DNA of 41,144 bases, from positions 1-41,144 of the forward strand of contig PLXL01000061.1 of the NCBI GenBank assembly GCA_003153215.1, given 5' to 3'. Source of the stretch: Candidatus Dormiibacterota bacterium. GTDB lineage: Bacteria > Chloroflexota > Dormibacteria > Aeolococcales > Aeolococcaceae. The notes beneath the pieces were generated by a model. The model was not told the origin of the DNA, did not search any database, and worked only from the letters and a program-made list of their open reading frames with translations. Position 1 is the first letter of the stretch; the number at the start of each line of letters is the position of its first letter. Shown here piece by piece: positions 24,018-32,722 of this stretch. The position numbers were made by a program, and so were the translations under genes.

Positions 24018-25292
24018 TCACGGGTAGATACCTCGGACCGTGGTGGCTTCGGCGACCCGCTCGACCGCCACCGCGTAGGCGCCCAGGCGAAGCGGTACCC
24101 CGAGGCGCTTGGATGCCTCCCAGGACGAGTTGAAAGCACCGGTGATGATGTGCTCGAGGCGGTTGTTGATCTCGTTCTCCTCCCAGAAGAAGGACTGCAG
24201 ATCCTGCACCCACTCGAAATAGGAGACGATGACCCCCCCGGCGTTGGCGACGATATCGGGGACGACGGTCACCCCGCGCCGGACCAGGATGTCGTCGGCG
24301 TCGGGGGTGGTCGGCCCGTTGGCCGCCTCGAGGATCAGCGAGGCCTTGACCCGCCCCGCGTTGCTCGCCGTGATCTGGTTCTCCAGGGCGGCCGGAACGA
24401 GCACGTCGACCGGCGCCTCGAGCAGCTCGGCGTTGCTGATCGGCCGGGTGCCGGGGAAGCCGACGACCGACCCGGTGCGCTGCTTGTGCTCGATGACCGC
24501 CTTGATGTCCAGCCCCTGCTCGCTGTAGATGCCACCGGCGCTGTCCGAGACGGCCCGGATGCTGAAGCCGTCGTCCGCCATCAGTCCGGCAGCGATGCTC
24601 CCGGCGTTGCCGAAGCCCTGCACCGCGACCGTCAAAGCCTTGGGTTCCCTGTCCAGCCGGCGGCAAGCCTGGAGGGCAACGATCGCCACCCCGCGGCCGG
24701 TGGCCGCGTTACGCCCCTGGCTGCCCCCCACCGAGAGCGGCTTGCCCGTGACGACGGCCGGGACCGAGTAGCCGGCCGCCATCGACACGGTATCCATGAT
24801 CCAGGCCATCACCTGGGGGGTGGTGTTGACGTCGGGGGCGGGGATGTCCCGCTCCGGGCCGATCAGCACCGAGATCTCGCTGGCGTAGCGGCGGGTTAGC
24901 CTCTCCAATTCGCTGCGGCTGAGCCGCTTGGGGTCGACGATCACCCCGCCCTTGGCGCCGCCGAAGGGGATCCCGGCGGCGGCGCACTTCCAGGTCATCC
25001 ACATCGCCAGGGCCTTCACCTCGCTCAAGGTGACCTGGGAGTGGTAGCGAATGCCGCCTTTGGCCGGGCCCCGAACCAGGTTGTGTTGGACCCGGTAGCC
25101 CTCGAACACCCGGACCGACCCATCGTCCATCTTGACCGGGAAGTTGACGATCAGCTGGCGCTGGGGCTCGCGGAGAATCTCCCGTACGCCGTGGTCCAGG
25201 TTGAGGATCTGGGCTGCGGCGTCGAACTGCCGCTGCGCATTGAGCCAGGGATCGTCGACCCCCAGCGATGTGACAACCGTTTCCGTAGCCAT
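24018..25292 (-). CDS. gdhA: Glutamate dehydrogenase (Glu/Leu/Phe/Val dehydrogenase family)
   Basis: A 424-residue enzyme interconverting glutamate with 2-oxoglutarate and ammonia. GPAKGGIRYHSQVTLSEVKA and PFGGAKGGVIVDP hold substrate-binding and catalytic lysines. Later come ERDIPAPDVNTTPQVMAWIM, TGRGVAIVALQA and the Rossmann motif VQGFGNAGSIAAGLM. The length is that of the hexameric small GDH. The start is the ATG at 25292, with GGAGGTGA five bases upstream. It is the last gene of the long minus-strand cluster, 43 bases after xylulokinase, and could recycle amino groups released by the SIS protein and aminotransferase. NAD versus NADP specificity is not decided. Confidence 0.93.
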   Translation of the reverse strand: MATETVVTSLGVDDPWLNAQRQFDAAAQILNLDHGVREILREPQRQLIVNFPVKMDDGSVRVFEGYRVQHNLVRGPAKGGIRYHSQVTLSEVKALAMWMTWKCAAAGIPFGGAKGGVIVDPKRLSRSELERLTRRYASEISVLIGPERDIPAPDVNTTPQVMAWIMDTVSMAAGYSVPAVVTGKPLSVGGSQGRNAATGRGVAIVALQACRRLDREPKALTVAVQGFGNAGSIAAGLMADDGFSIRAVSDSAGGIYSEQGLDIKAVIEHKQRTGSVVGFPGTRPISNAELLEAPVDVLVPAALENQITASNAGRVKASLILEAANGPTTPDADDILVRRGVTVVPDIVANAGGVIVSYFEWVQDLQSFFWEENEINNRLEHIITGAFNSSWEASKRLGVPLRLGAYAVAVERVAEATTVRGIYP

Positions 25293-25335
25293 GATGTTCA
25301 CCTCCAAGCGAGTACGTCATTTGCCATGCGAAGTG

Positions 25336-26784
25336 TCAGCTCGGCTCGGTGATCGAGCCCAGCGCCGGGTACAGCGAGCGGAAGCGGCGACGCACCTCTC
25401 GATAGGGGCCGATCCAGTCGGCGACCGGGTCGATGACGTCGGCCACGTGGACGCAGGCGGTGACCGCCTCGACGATGTTCGCGTAGACGCCCGCGGCGAC
25501 CCCGCCGAGCAGCGCCGCGCCGAACGCCGAGCCCTGCTCGCTTCCCATCACCTCGACGGGTAGCTCGAGCACGCTGGCGATGATCTGCAACCAGAGACGA
25601 CTGCGAGCGCCACCGCCCGAGGCGCGCGCCCGTCCTGCCTCCACACCGACGCCCCGAACCGAGTCGAGGCAGTCCGCCAAGCCGAAGGCGACACCCTCCA
25701 GTACCGCCCGGGTCAGCGACCCGCGTCCATGCTCGAGGGAGAGCCCGACAAAGGCTCCTCGCGCGTCCGGGTCGGCGTGTGGCGTCCGCTCACCGGAGAG
25801 ATAGGGCAGGAAGACAAGGCCCTCGCAGCCAGGTGGACAGCTGCGGGCCTCCTCAACCATCTGGTCGTAGCCCGAATCCGGCAGCAGGGTGTCGTGGTAC
25901 CAGGCGAGTGCTCCCGCGGCCGCGAGCATCACCCCCATGACGACCCAGCGCTCCGGGACGGCGTGGCAGAAGGCGTGCACCCGGCCCTGCTCCTCGGCCA
26001 CGAAGCGATCGAGGGCGGCGAGCACCACCCCCGATGTGCCGAGGGCGATGGAGAGCGGACCGGACCCGAGAATGCCGGCGCCGACCGCGGCCGCCGCCTG
26101 GTCACCGCCCCCGGCGGCGACCGGCACGCCGTCCAGGGAGCCGACCCGGTCTGTGCCCTCGGCAAGGTCCGGCAGCCAGCTTCGGGGAATCTCGAACTCA
26201 TCCAGCAGCTCGGCGCTCCACCGCCGGGTGGCGACGTCGAGGAGCAGCGTCCCCGATGCCTCCGCGACATCGGAGACGTGGCCACCGACGAGGGCGTCGC
26301 GGACATAGTCCTTGGGCAGAGCCACCCGCCGGATCCGCGCATAGAGCGCCGGCTCGTGGTGGCGCATCCAGAGCAGCTTGGGAGCGGTGAAACCGGGCAG
26401 AGCGCGGTTTCCGGAGAGCTGTACCAGCCGTTCACGACCGAGCTTCGCCTCGATCGCGGAACATTCGCGAGCCGAGCGACCGTCGTTCCAGAGGATGGCG
26501 GGGCGGATGACCCGATCCGCCGCGTCGAGGCAGACGAGACCGTGCATCTGCCCGGACAGACCGAGCCCCAGGATCTCGACGCCCTCGCTCCGAATACGGT
26601 GCAGTACCGTCTGAGCGGCGGCCACCCAGTCGTCGGGGTCCTGTTCCATCCACCCCGGATGCGGGGAGCGCACCGGGTACTCAGCCTGCGCAGTGGTGGC
26701 CACCGATCCCGTGGTGGGATCGATGGCCACTCCCTTGGTTCCCGTGGTGCCGATATCGATGCCAACCACGCAGCCCCGGCTCAT
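25336..26784 (-). CDS. xylB: Xylulokinase-like FGGY-family carbohydrate kinase
   Basis: A 482-residue kinase of the FGGY family. The first ATP-binding motif is VVGIDIGTTGTKGVAIDPTT, followed by GLSGQMHGLVCLDAADRVIR and AILWNDGRSARECSAIEAKL, which fit xylulokinase best. VAAGGGDQAAAAVG (catalytic aspartate) and the C-terminal ARASGGGARSRLWLQIIASV with EQGSAFGAALLG complete the fold. The start is the ATG at 26784, with GGGAGA upstream; the longer frame is intergenic. A perfect 15-bp hairpin lies directly upstream of the ribosome binding site. The enzyme would make xylulose 5-phosphate. No xylose isomerase is in the window, so a related ketose is possible. Confidence 0.9.
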   Translation of the reverse strand: MSRGCVVGIDIGTTGTKGVAIDPTTGSVATTAQAEYPVRSPHPGWMEQDPDDWVAAAQTVLHRIRSEGVEILGLGLSGQMHGLVCLDAADRVIRPAILWNDGRSARECSAIEAKLGRERLVQLSGNRALPGFTAPKLLWMRHHEPALYARIRRVALPKDYVRDALVGGHVSDVAEASGTLLLDVATRRWSAELLDEFEIPRSWLPDLAEGTDRVGSLDGVPVAAGGGDQAAAAVGAGILGSGPLSIALGTSGVVLAALDRFVAEEQGRVHAFCHAVPERWVVMGVMLAAAGALAWYHDTLLPDSGYDQMVEEARSCPPGCEGLVFLPYLSGERTPHADPDARGAFVGLSLEHGRGSLTRAVLEGVAFGLADCLDSVRGVGVEAGRARASGGGARSRLWLQIIASVLELPVEVMGSEQGSAFGAALLGGVAAGVYANIVEAVTACVHVADVIDPVADWIGPYREVRRRFRSLYPALGSITEPS

Positions 26785-26797
26785 GGAATCTCCCTTG

Positions 26798-26830
26798 GAG
26801 GGTGGGCCCGGCCGCGCCGGGCCCACCCTC
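26798..26830 (-). other. Perfect 15-bp hairpin between permease and xylulokinase genes
   Basis: GAGGGTGGGCCCGGC, loop CGC, then its exact complement GCCGGGCCCACCCTC. In the minus-strand transcript it lies 33 bases after the permease stop and is followed within a few bases by the xylB ribosome binding site. There is no U-tract, so it is more likely an mRNA-stabilising or processing hairpin, or a partial terminator, than a classical terminator. Confidence 0.6.
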
Positions 26831-26863
26831 AGCGAATCACTCAGACAATTCATTGCGTCCCGA

Positions 26864-28363
26864 CTACTTGGAGACGGCCTCAGGAGCCACTCCGGCGCCG
26901 GGTCCCCCCAGCACCCCGGTCGCCTGCGCTGTGGTGTCCACGGTAATGTGTCGGGCCCGGTAGAAGTACCAGATCACGCCCAGCGCGATCATCACCAGGC
27001 TGCCCTCGCCGGCGACATTTCCGACCGAGGGAATCGTCATGGCACAGCAGATCAACACGCACCAGAGCATGCCGATGTAGGCGAGCGGCTTGTGAGCGCG
27101 ACCCAGACTGAAGGTGCCCGGGATCGCCGGGTGATTCTTATCCAAAACGCCGGCGAGGATGACCAGGAAGTAGGCGGCGAAGATGCCCACCGATGAGACG
27201 CTCGTGATCACCGACTCGACCTTGGCAACGACGGTGAACAGCACCGAGATGACTGCGCACACGATGAGAACCACGTATGGGCTCCGAAAACGGCGGCTGA
27301 CCCGTGTGAGATGCTCCGAGAAGGGCAGCATGTTGTCGCGGGCCATCGAGAATCCGAGCCGGCTCACCGCTGCCAGGTTCATCAGCCCACACGCGAAGAT
27401 GGCGATGAACACCATTGTCATGGACAGCTCGACCAGGATGCTGGGAAGCCGCTGCTGCATGATGTAGAGGAGCGGCGTGCTGCTCGCCTGGGCGGCCGCG
27501 AGGTTGGGGATCGCCATGGTGAAGCCGAGCAAGACGAGGAAGCCCACGCTCGCCGAGATGGCCTCAGCCATGATGATCGCGCGGGGTATGCTGTGCCGCG
27601 GATCCTTCGACTCTTCCGCGAGGTCAGCCGCCCCCTCGTACCCGGTCAGGGTGTACGCGCCCAACAGCGCCGAGACCGCGAAGGCTCCGAGCCCAGCCGA
27701 ACCGGCGGTACTCCCATGCGAGAAGATGAAGCTGGCGTTGGCATTGGGAAGGCCGCGAACCAGCGAATAGATCAGCAGGCCGATGCCCACAGCGGTGATA
27801 CCGATCAGCTCGGTGACCACCGAGAAGTTGTTGACGTAGGCGGTAGCCCGAATACCGACCAGGTGAATGCCGAGGTAGGCCAGGATGACGATCGCCGTCA
27901 CCAATATGATGATGCCCTGGCCGCTTCCCAAGCCGGCATAGGGGGCGAAGTACGCTGCGAAGGCGTAGGCGACACCCGCGGTCCCGGTCAGCCACCCGGC
28001 GAGCGCGAACCATCCTGGGAACCAACCGAACGCGGCGCTGCGCATCCGCGACGCCCATTGGTATGCGTATCCCGCCAGTGGGATGCGTGGTGCCATGTGG
28101 GCGAGATTCAGCGCGATCACCATCTGTCCGACGCCGACGATCACCCAGCTCCACAGAAGCCGAGGGCCCGCGTTGTCGAGACCGAAGCTGTAGTTTGCGA
28201 AGATTCCTGTCGAGATCGAGATCAGCGAGAAAGAGATCGCGAAGGTGGTGAACCGCCCCATCGACCTCCGCAGCACCGGCTTGTAGCCGAAGTCGGTGAC
28301 GGTGCCAGCGTCTGCGTCGTGCTCCTCCAAGCTGGGCGCTCTGGCCGGGTGAACTCTATCCAT
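26864..28363 (-). CDS. APC-superfamily amino acid/polyamine permease
   Basis: A 499-residue transporter with about 12 hydrophobic helices. The first is FAISFSLISISTGIFANYSF, near residue 40, with the unwound-helix segment of the APC fold. The conserved ALLGAYTLTGYEGAADLAEE-SKDPRHSIPRAI region (helix 6 and following) is typical of the amino acid/choline/GABA transporter branch. The ATG at 28363 has AGGAGG eight bases upstream; the longer frame is spurious. It precedes xylB and follows the aminotransferase, so its substrate is probably an amino acid or an amine/amino-sugar conjugate. E. coli FrlA, a fructoselysine transporter, belongs to the same superfamily. Confidence 0.9.
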   Translation of the reverse strand: MDRVHPARAPSLEEHDADAGTVTDFGYKPVLRRSMGRFTTFAISFSLISISTGIFANYSFGLDNAGPRLLWSWVIVGVGQMVIALNLAHMAPRIPLAGYAYQWASRMRSAAFGWFPGWFALAGWLTGTAGVAYAFAAYFAPYAGLGSGQGIIILVTAIVILAYLGIHLVGIRATAYVNNFSVVTELIGITAVGIGLLIYSLVRGLPNANASFIFSHGSTAGSAGLGAFAVSALLGAYTLTGYEGAADLAEESKDPRHSIPRAIIMAEAISASVGFLVLLGFTMAIPNLAAAQASSTPLLYIMQQRLPSILVELSMTMVFIAIFACGLMNLAAVSRLGFSMARDNMLPFSEHLTRVSRRFRSPYVVLIVCAVISVLFTVVAKVESVITSVSSVGIFAAYFLVILAGVLDKNHPAIPGTFSLGRAHKPLAYIGMLWCVLICCAMTIPSVGNVAGEGSLVMIALGVIWYFYRARHITVDTTAQATGVLGGPGAGVAPEAVSK

Positions 28364-28434
28364 GGTGCCCTCCTGATGAATTAACGTGGTACCGACTCCA
28401 TACGGCGGATGCCTGGTGCCCGAAGGTGCCCCCT

Positions 28435-29724
28435 TCAGCCGGCCGTGGCCGCGGCTTTCTCCATCCGCTCCAAGACCTCGGCCAGGAGGGCTGGCGAGTG
28501 CGCTGCCGACACCGAGAAGTCGGTGTGGAAGTACACGCCCTTGTCGATACAGGAAGTGAAGAAGCGCCGGCTCAGATCGGCGTCCAGGGCCCGGATGTCC
28601 GCATACGTCCGCACCGGCTCGCGGGTGCCGACGTAGATCCCGAACATGCATCCGAGCCACTGCACACGGGCGGGCAGCGGCGAGCGATCGAAGATCGCCT
28701 GGAGCTCGGTCAGGAAGTCGTCCGTGCATTTGGCGAGCGTCGGGTAGAACTGGGGCTCGGAGAGGATCGTCAGGGTGGCCCGGGCGGCGGCGAGGCCGAT
28801 CAGGTTGCCGGCAAACGTTCCGCCCTGAAGCGCGCCTCTCGGAAGCGGCTTCATCAGGGTGGACATGACGTCCCGCCGGCCGACGATGGCCGAGAGCGGG
28901 ACACCGCTGCTGAAGGCCTTGGACAGCAGCGTGATGTCCGGGGTGATGCCGTAGAGGACCTGAGCCCCGCCGAGCCCGGTCTTGAAGCCCGACAGGACCT
29001 CGTCGAAGATGAGCACCGCCCCGGCCTCCTTGACCAGTTCCTGGGTGGCGGCAAGGTAGCCGTCGAACGGCGTTATGCAGCCGTTGTTGTAGTCGATCGG
29101 GACCATGATCACGGCGGCGACGCGGTCGCGATATTGGCTGAACGCCGCCTCAAGCGCTGGGAAGTCATTCCAGGGAACGGGCACGATGGTGTCCGCCACC
29201 GCCTGGGGAATCCCGCTCGAACAGAAGATCACCTTCGACGGCCGCCCGCCGGGGTTGTCCGCGTCGGTGTTCGACCACATCGAGTTGAGCATCGCGTAGT
29301 CACTGCCACCGTTGAAGTGACCGTCGACCTTCAGGACGATTTCGCGGCCGGTATGGGCACGACAGAGCCGGATGGCGGTGGAGACCGCCTCGCTCCCGGA
29401 GGCGACGAAGCGCACCCGCTCGGCGGAGGGCACGATCTCGGTGAGTCGGTGTGCGACCTCCTCGCCCAGCCCCGTCTCGTAACCGATGACGACGCCGAAT
29501 TCCAGGATCTCCCGGATGGCGCGGACCACGTCCGGGTGAGCGTGGCCCAGAACCGTGCTCCCGTGGGCCATGAACATGTCGAGATAACGGCGTCCGTCCG
29601 TTGTCTCGATGGTTGCGCCGCTCGCTCGGCGGACCTCCAGGTGCTGGCCGGTGTACGGGTTGATACGGAACTGCGAGGAGATGCCTCCCAGCAGACTTTG
29701 ACCTTCGTCAGCGTGCGTTACCAT
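28435..29724 (-). CDS. Class III aminotransferase (glutamate-1-semialdehyde aminomutase-like)
   Basis: A 429-residue PLP enzyme. FVASGSEAVSTAIRLCRAHT (phosphate cup) lies near residue 107, LIFDEVLSGF carries the pyridine-binding aspartate (about D241), and the Schiff-base lysine is in LLSKAFSSG (about K269). The C-terminal GVYFHTDFSVSAAHS segment fits the GSA-aminotransferase branch, but the heme genes are absent, so it probably acts on an amine, beta-amino acid or amino sugar. The start is the ATG at 29724, with AGGAG eight bases upstream. It lies between the ROK kinase and APC permease genes. The 130-base gap before it contains TTGGAG-17-TCATAG on the minus strand, a possible promoter. Confidence 0.9.
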   Translation of the reverse strand: MVTHADEGQSLLGGISSQFRINPYTGQHLEVRRASGATIETTDGRRYLDMFMAHGSTVLGHAHPDVVRAIREILEFGVVIGYETGLGEEVAHRLTEIVPSAERVRFVASGSEAVSTAIRLCRAHTGREIVLKVDGHFNGGSDYAMLNSMWSNTDADNPGGRPSKVIFCSSGIPQAVADTIVPVPWNDFPALEAAFSQYRDRVAAVIMVPIDYNNGCITPFDGYLAATQELVKEAGAVLIFDEVLSGFKTGLGGAQVLYGITPDITLLSKAFSSGVPLSAIVGRRDVMSTLMKPLPRGALQGGTFAGNLIGLAAARATLTILSEPQFYPTLAKCTDDFLTELQAIFDRSPLPARVQWLGCMFGIYVGTREPVRTYADIRALDADLSRRFFTSCIDKGVYFHTDFSVSAAHSPALLAEVLERMEKAAATAG

Positions 29725-29862
29725 GGGACCCACTCCTAGCTAGTGCCTATGACGCAATGCATGCAAATACTCCAACTGCGCTGCGGCGGGCTCGCGCCAC
29801 CCTCCCCGCTGTTCCACCTCCCTCCCACGATCCCTCCGCGGCCACAACAGACCCGGGCAACA

Positions 29863-30798
29863 TCAGTTGTGCGGTGATGCTGAACCCTCCTCGGCCAGGA
29901 CGGCGGCGCCGATGGCGCCGGCGAGCGGGCCCAGCCGGACCGCGACAATCGGCTCGCCGGTAACGAAATGGGGGGCTCGTGCACGGCTCTCCTCGACACC
30001 GGGGAGCAGCAGGTCGAGGTACTCGGAAACGCTGCCACCGATGACTGTCAGGGTCGGGCCATAAACGCTCTCTAGGACCGCCAGTCCGCGGCCCACCCGA
30101 CCGCCATGGGCGGCGAAGGCGGCAGCGGCAGCCGCGTCCCCGACTCTCGCCGCCGCCGCCGCGCTCACCACGCTCGTCCCGGAGAGGGAGAGGCCCGCCG
30201 AATGAATCTCCGCCTCGAGTCGGGTGCGCGATGCGCTCTGCTCCCAGCAGCCGACGGTACCGCAGTAGCAACTGCTGGTCTCGGCGGTCACCCCGATGTG
30301 GCCGGCTTCGGGGTGCCCCCCATCGGCACCTCGATAGGGGTAGCCGCCGTCGATGAAGGCAACGCCGACCCCGGTCCCGATGGTCACCAGCAGCATCCGC
30401 CGGGCTCCCTTCCCGGCTCCGACCCGGTGCTCGCCCACGGCCGCGGCCACAGCGTCGTTCTCGATGACGACGGGCACGCCGCTCACCGATCGGAGCAGGG
30501 ACGGCACGTCGAATCCCGAGAACCATGGGAGCGTGTTCCAGTTCAAGATCACGCCGGTGGCAGGATCGATGGGACCGCTGGCACCGATGCCGATAGCCTC
30601 GACGGCGCTGCCGGCCGGTACAACGCTCCGAACCAGATGCCAGAGTTCACGCACCCGTCGCGCCGGCTCGCCCTGGCCAAGGCTCGAGGTGGAGACAACC
30701 GCGTCGCCCACGGTTCGACCGGCACTCCAGCCGACCACCCGGGTGGCCGTCCCCCCGATGTCGACACCTGCCACTACGGGCCGATCTGGGGAGGTCAC
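29863..30798 (-). CDS. ROK-family sugar kinase with intact zinc motif
   Basis: A 311-residue kinase. VVAGVDIGGTATRVVGWS binds ATP, IENDAVAAAVGEHRVG holds the catalytic aspartate, EAGHIGV and the zinc-binding CYCGTVGCWEQ follow, and VIGGSVSEYLD is near the C-terminus. The full cluster is typical of glucokinases and N-acetylhexosamine kinases. The start overlaps the stop of the SIS gene (ATGA), so kinase and SIS protein are translationally coupled. This repeats the ROK-SIS pairing at 16.0-18.0 kb with the gene order reversed. The substrate is probably a hexose or hexosamine. Confidence 0.9.
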   Translation of the reverse strand: MTSPDRPVVAGVDIGGTATRVVGWSAGRTVGDAVVSTSSLGQGEPARRVRELWHLVRSVVPAGSAVEAIGIGASGPIDPATGVILNWNTLPWFSGFDVPSLLRSVSGVPVVIENDAVAAAVGEHRVGAGKGARRMLLVTIGTGVGVAFIDGGYPYRGADGGHPEAGHIGVTAETSSCYCGTVGCWEQSASRTRLEAEIHSAGLSLSGTSVVSAAAAARVGDAAAAAAFAAHGGRVGRGLAVLESVYGPTLTVIGGSVSEYLDLLLPGVEESRARAPHFVTGEPIVAVRLGPLAGAIGAAVLAEEGSASPHN

Positions 30799-31883
30799 AG
30801 CTGCGAGGTCACCTTCTGACCGAAGCGGAACTCGCCCGGCGTCACCCCGGCAGCCCGCGCCGTGGCGGCGCAGAGCAGCTGAATGAACTTTGCGTCCATA
30901 GCCAGCTGACTCAGCTCGTGAGTGGCCGGCGTGACCACCGGCTCCGCGGTGCTCGACGGGGCTGCGCCGACCTCGACAGCGAGTGAGCCCGTCGCTCCCA
31001 CATCGTCGGCCAGCCGGCTCAGGCTGGTCCGCCCTCCGGAGCCGGTGAAGACGACCGCCACGAGGCCAGGGCCAGCGAGCTCCAGCGGGCCGTGGCGGAA
31101 CTCGCCGCCGATGAAGCTCTCCGCGGGGAGCTTGGTAACCTCCTTGAGGAGCAGCGCTCCCATGGAGACGCTCGCCACCTGGTTCTCCGAGCCGATGAGC
31201 ACGACCCGGGGAGTGGCGGCCTGCACGATCCGCGCGGCCACCGAGTTGAGCCGCTCACCGCTGGGCGACCATGGCTCGAGTTCTCTCGCCGCCACCCGAA
31301 CGGCCGCGTAAGTAGACTCGGTGCTGCCACCGTCCACGCCCGCGAAGAGGAGGTGATGGGCGGCCAGCGAGTTGAGGTAGCTCTTGGTGCTGACGGCGCT
31401 CTCGACTCCCGCCATCAGCTCAAGGACCAAGTCGCCAGCCGATGCCAGCGGACTGGTCGCGTCGTTGGTGATCCCGATCAGCAGCCTCGGTCTGCGGATG
31501 TCCGTCTCCAAGCGCTGGAGCAGGGCGATGAGCTCGCCGCTCCGTCCGGACTGGGAGGTGATCACCAGCAGGGTGCGGTCGGTGATCAGCTGAGGTGAAT
31601 CGAGCAGCGCCGCAGTGCTGAGCCACCAGGCTGGCAGCCGGGCAGCGACGAGATGCCGCCAGCTGGGCAGCGCACTGTGGTGCGAGGTCCCCATGCCGGT
31701 GAGCACGACACGATCGAAACCCCTGACGTCGGGCAGCCGCAGTGGGTGGGCGATCACCGCTTCGACCAGGTTCCGAAGAGCGGCCGACTGCTCAGCGATG
31801 TCGCTATCGAAGGCGCTCACGACCGCTGGCTGTCGATACGTGGTCTCCCAGGCCAACTCTTCTCCTCCCAGCAACCCGCTCAC
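30795..31883 (-). CDS. SIS-domain protein (GlmS-isomerase/FrlB-deglycase-like)
   Basis: A 362-residue double-SIS protein without a glutaminase domain. VVLTGMGTSHHSALPSWRHL and VITSQSGRSGELIALLQRLE form the first sugar-phosphate site. STKSYLNSLAAHHLLF links to the second domain, with VLIGSENQVASVSMGALLLK and FIGGEFRHGPLELAGPG. The glutamate before RHGP corresponds to the catalytic glutamate of GlmS. The C-terminal TPGEFRFGQKVTSQL is the usual tail that closes over the site. The start overlaps the DeoR stop (ATGA) and the stop overlaps the ROK kinase start, so DeoR-SIS-ROK form one tight unit. Isomerase, deaminase or deglycase activity is inferred from the family. Confidence 0.88.
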   Translation of the reverse strand: MSGLLGGEELAWETTYRQPAVVSAFDSDIAEQSAALRNLVEAVIAHPLRLPDVRGFDRVVLTGMGTSHHSALPSWRHLVAARLPAWWLSTAALLDSPQLITDRTLLVITSQSGRSGELIALLQRLETDIRRPRLLIGITNDATSPLASAGDLVLELMAGVESAVSTKSYLNSLAAHHLLFAGVDGGSTESTYAAVRVAARELEPWSPSGERLNSVAARIVQAATPRVVLIGSENQVASVSMGALLLKEVTKLPAESFIGGEFRHGPLELAGPGLVAVVFTGSGGRTSLSRLADDVGATGSLAVEVGAAPSSTAEPVVTPATHELSQLAMDAKFIQLLCAATARAAGVTPGEFRFGQKVTSQL

Positions 31884-32641
31884 GCCACGCAGAAGTTGAC
31901 GTCGACCGCACCGAAGGCCGACTGCTGCCGAGGGTCGATGGCCGAGTCGGTGACGATCGTGTCGACCTCCTCCACAGCGCAGATGCGCCCGAACGCGGTC
32001 TTCCCGAACTTGCTCGCGTCACAGGCCACGATGCAGCGGTTGGCAGCTCTCAGCGCGGCCCGCTTCACCGCTGTGTCATCGAGGTTCCACTCGGTGATTC
32101 CGGCGCTGATGTGGATCCCGCTGGCAGTCATGATGTAAACGTCGAAACGGTGGTCTTCGAATATCCGGAGCGCAGCCGGTCCGATCAGGCTGCGCTCGTC
32201 AGGTCGAACGATGCCTCCGGCGATCATCAGCCGGACCGCGGTCGACGCCGTCAGAACGTCGGCAACTCGCAGCGAGAGTGTGCAGATGGAGATGTTTCGG
32301 TGCAGAAGCACCTCGGCGATGGCCGCTGCGGTCGTTCCCCCATCGAGGATGACGGTCTCTCCGTCGCCGATCCTGCTCCCCACCAGAGTGGCGATCTCTT
32401 GCTTCGCCGCCGCCCTGAGACTGGTGCGAACGCTAAACGGAGGCTCATAGCTCCCACTCACCACCGGCAGAGCACCACCGTGGATCCGGCGGATGGTGCC
32501 CTCGCTGTCGAGTGCCGCCAGATCCCGCCGGATCGTCATCTCCGAGACGCCGAGGTGGTGGGTGAGATCGGCAATGCTCAGGCGACCCCTCTCGGTGACG
32601 AACTCGATGATCGCCTGCCGACGCTCCTGGGTCGGTTTCAT
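31880..32641 (-). CDS. DeoR/GlpR-family transcriptional regulator
   Basis: A 253-residue regulator. The helix-turn-helix is RLSIADLTHHLGVSEMTIRR followed by DLAALDSEGTIRRIHGGAL, the DeoR signature. The C-terminal sensor (residues 75-240) has the ribose-5-phosphate-isomerase-like fold motif ILDGGTTAAAIAEVL and RCIVACDASKFGKTAFGRIC. These domains sense phosphorylated sugars. The start is taken at the ATG at 32641; a GTG at 32662 is possible. It is downstream of the glycerol-1-phosphate-dehydrogenase-like gene and coupled to the SIS gene, so it probably represses the promoter at 33.8 kb. Confidence 0.92.
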   Translation of the reverse strand: MKPTQERRQAIIEFVTERGRLSIADLTHHLGVSEMTIRRDLAALDSEGTIRRIHGGALPVVSGSYEPPFSVRTSLRAAAKQEIATLVGSRIGDGETVILDGGTTAAAIAEVLLHRNISICTLSLRVADVLTASTAVRLMIAGGIVRPDERSLIGPAALRIFEDHRFDVYIMTASGIHISAGITEWNLDDTAVKRAALRAANRCIVACDASKFGKTAFGRICAVEEVDTIVTDSAIDPRQQSAFGAVDVNFCVA

Positions 32642-32722
32642 CTCGTGGCTATCCCCACCCACCAGGGGAACCTCTTTCGAGCACGACGTCCACCGTCCGC
32701 CCCCACTCGCGCCGCCGACACG

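Noticed and set aside
25729..26946. A 405-codon plus-strand frame opposite xylulokinase.
   Set aside because: Composition-driven antisense frame without motifs; the FGGY kinase on the minus strand explains the region.
28364..28729. Extension of the APC permease to 621 residues.
   Set aside because: A strong AGGAGG precedes the ATG at 28363, and the upstream translation is non-homologous and overlaps the aminotransferase gene.
28426..29739. A 437-codon plus-strand frame opposite the aminotransferase.
   Set aside because: The minus-strand frame contains all class III aminotransferase motifs; the plus-strand translation is low-complexity antisense.
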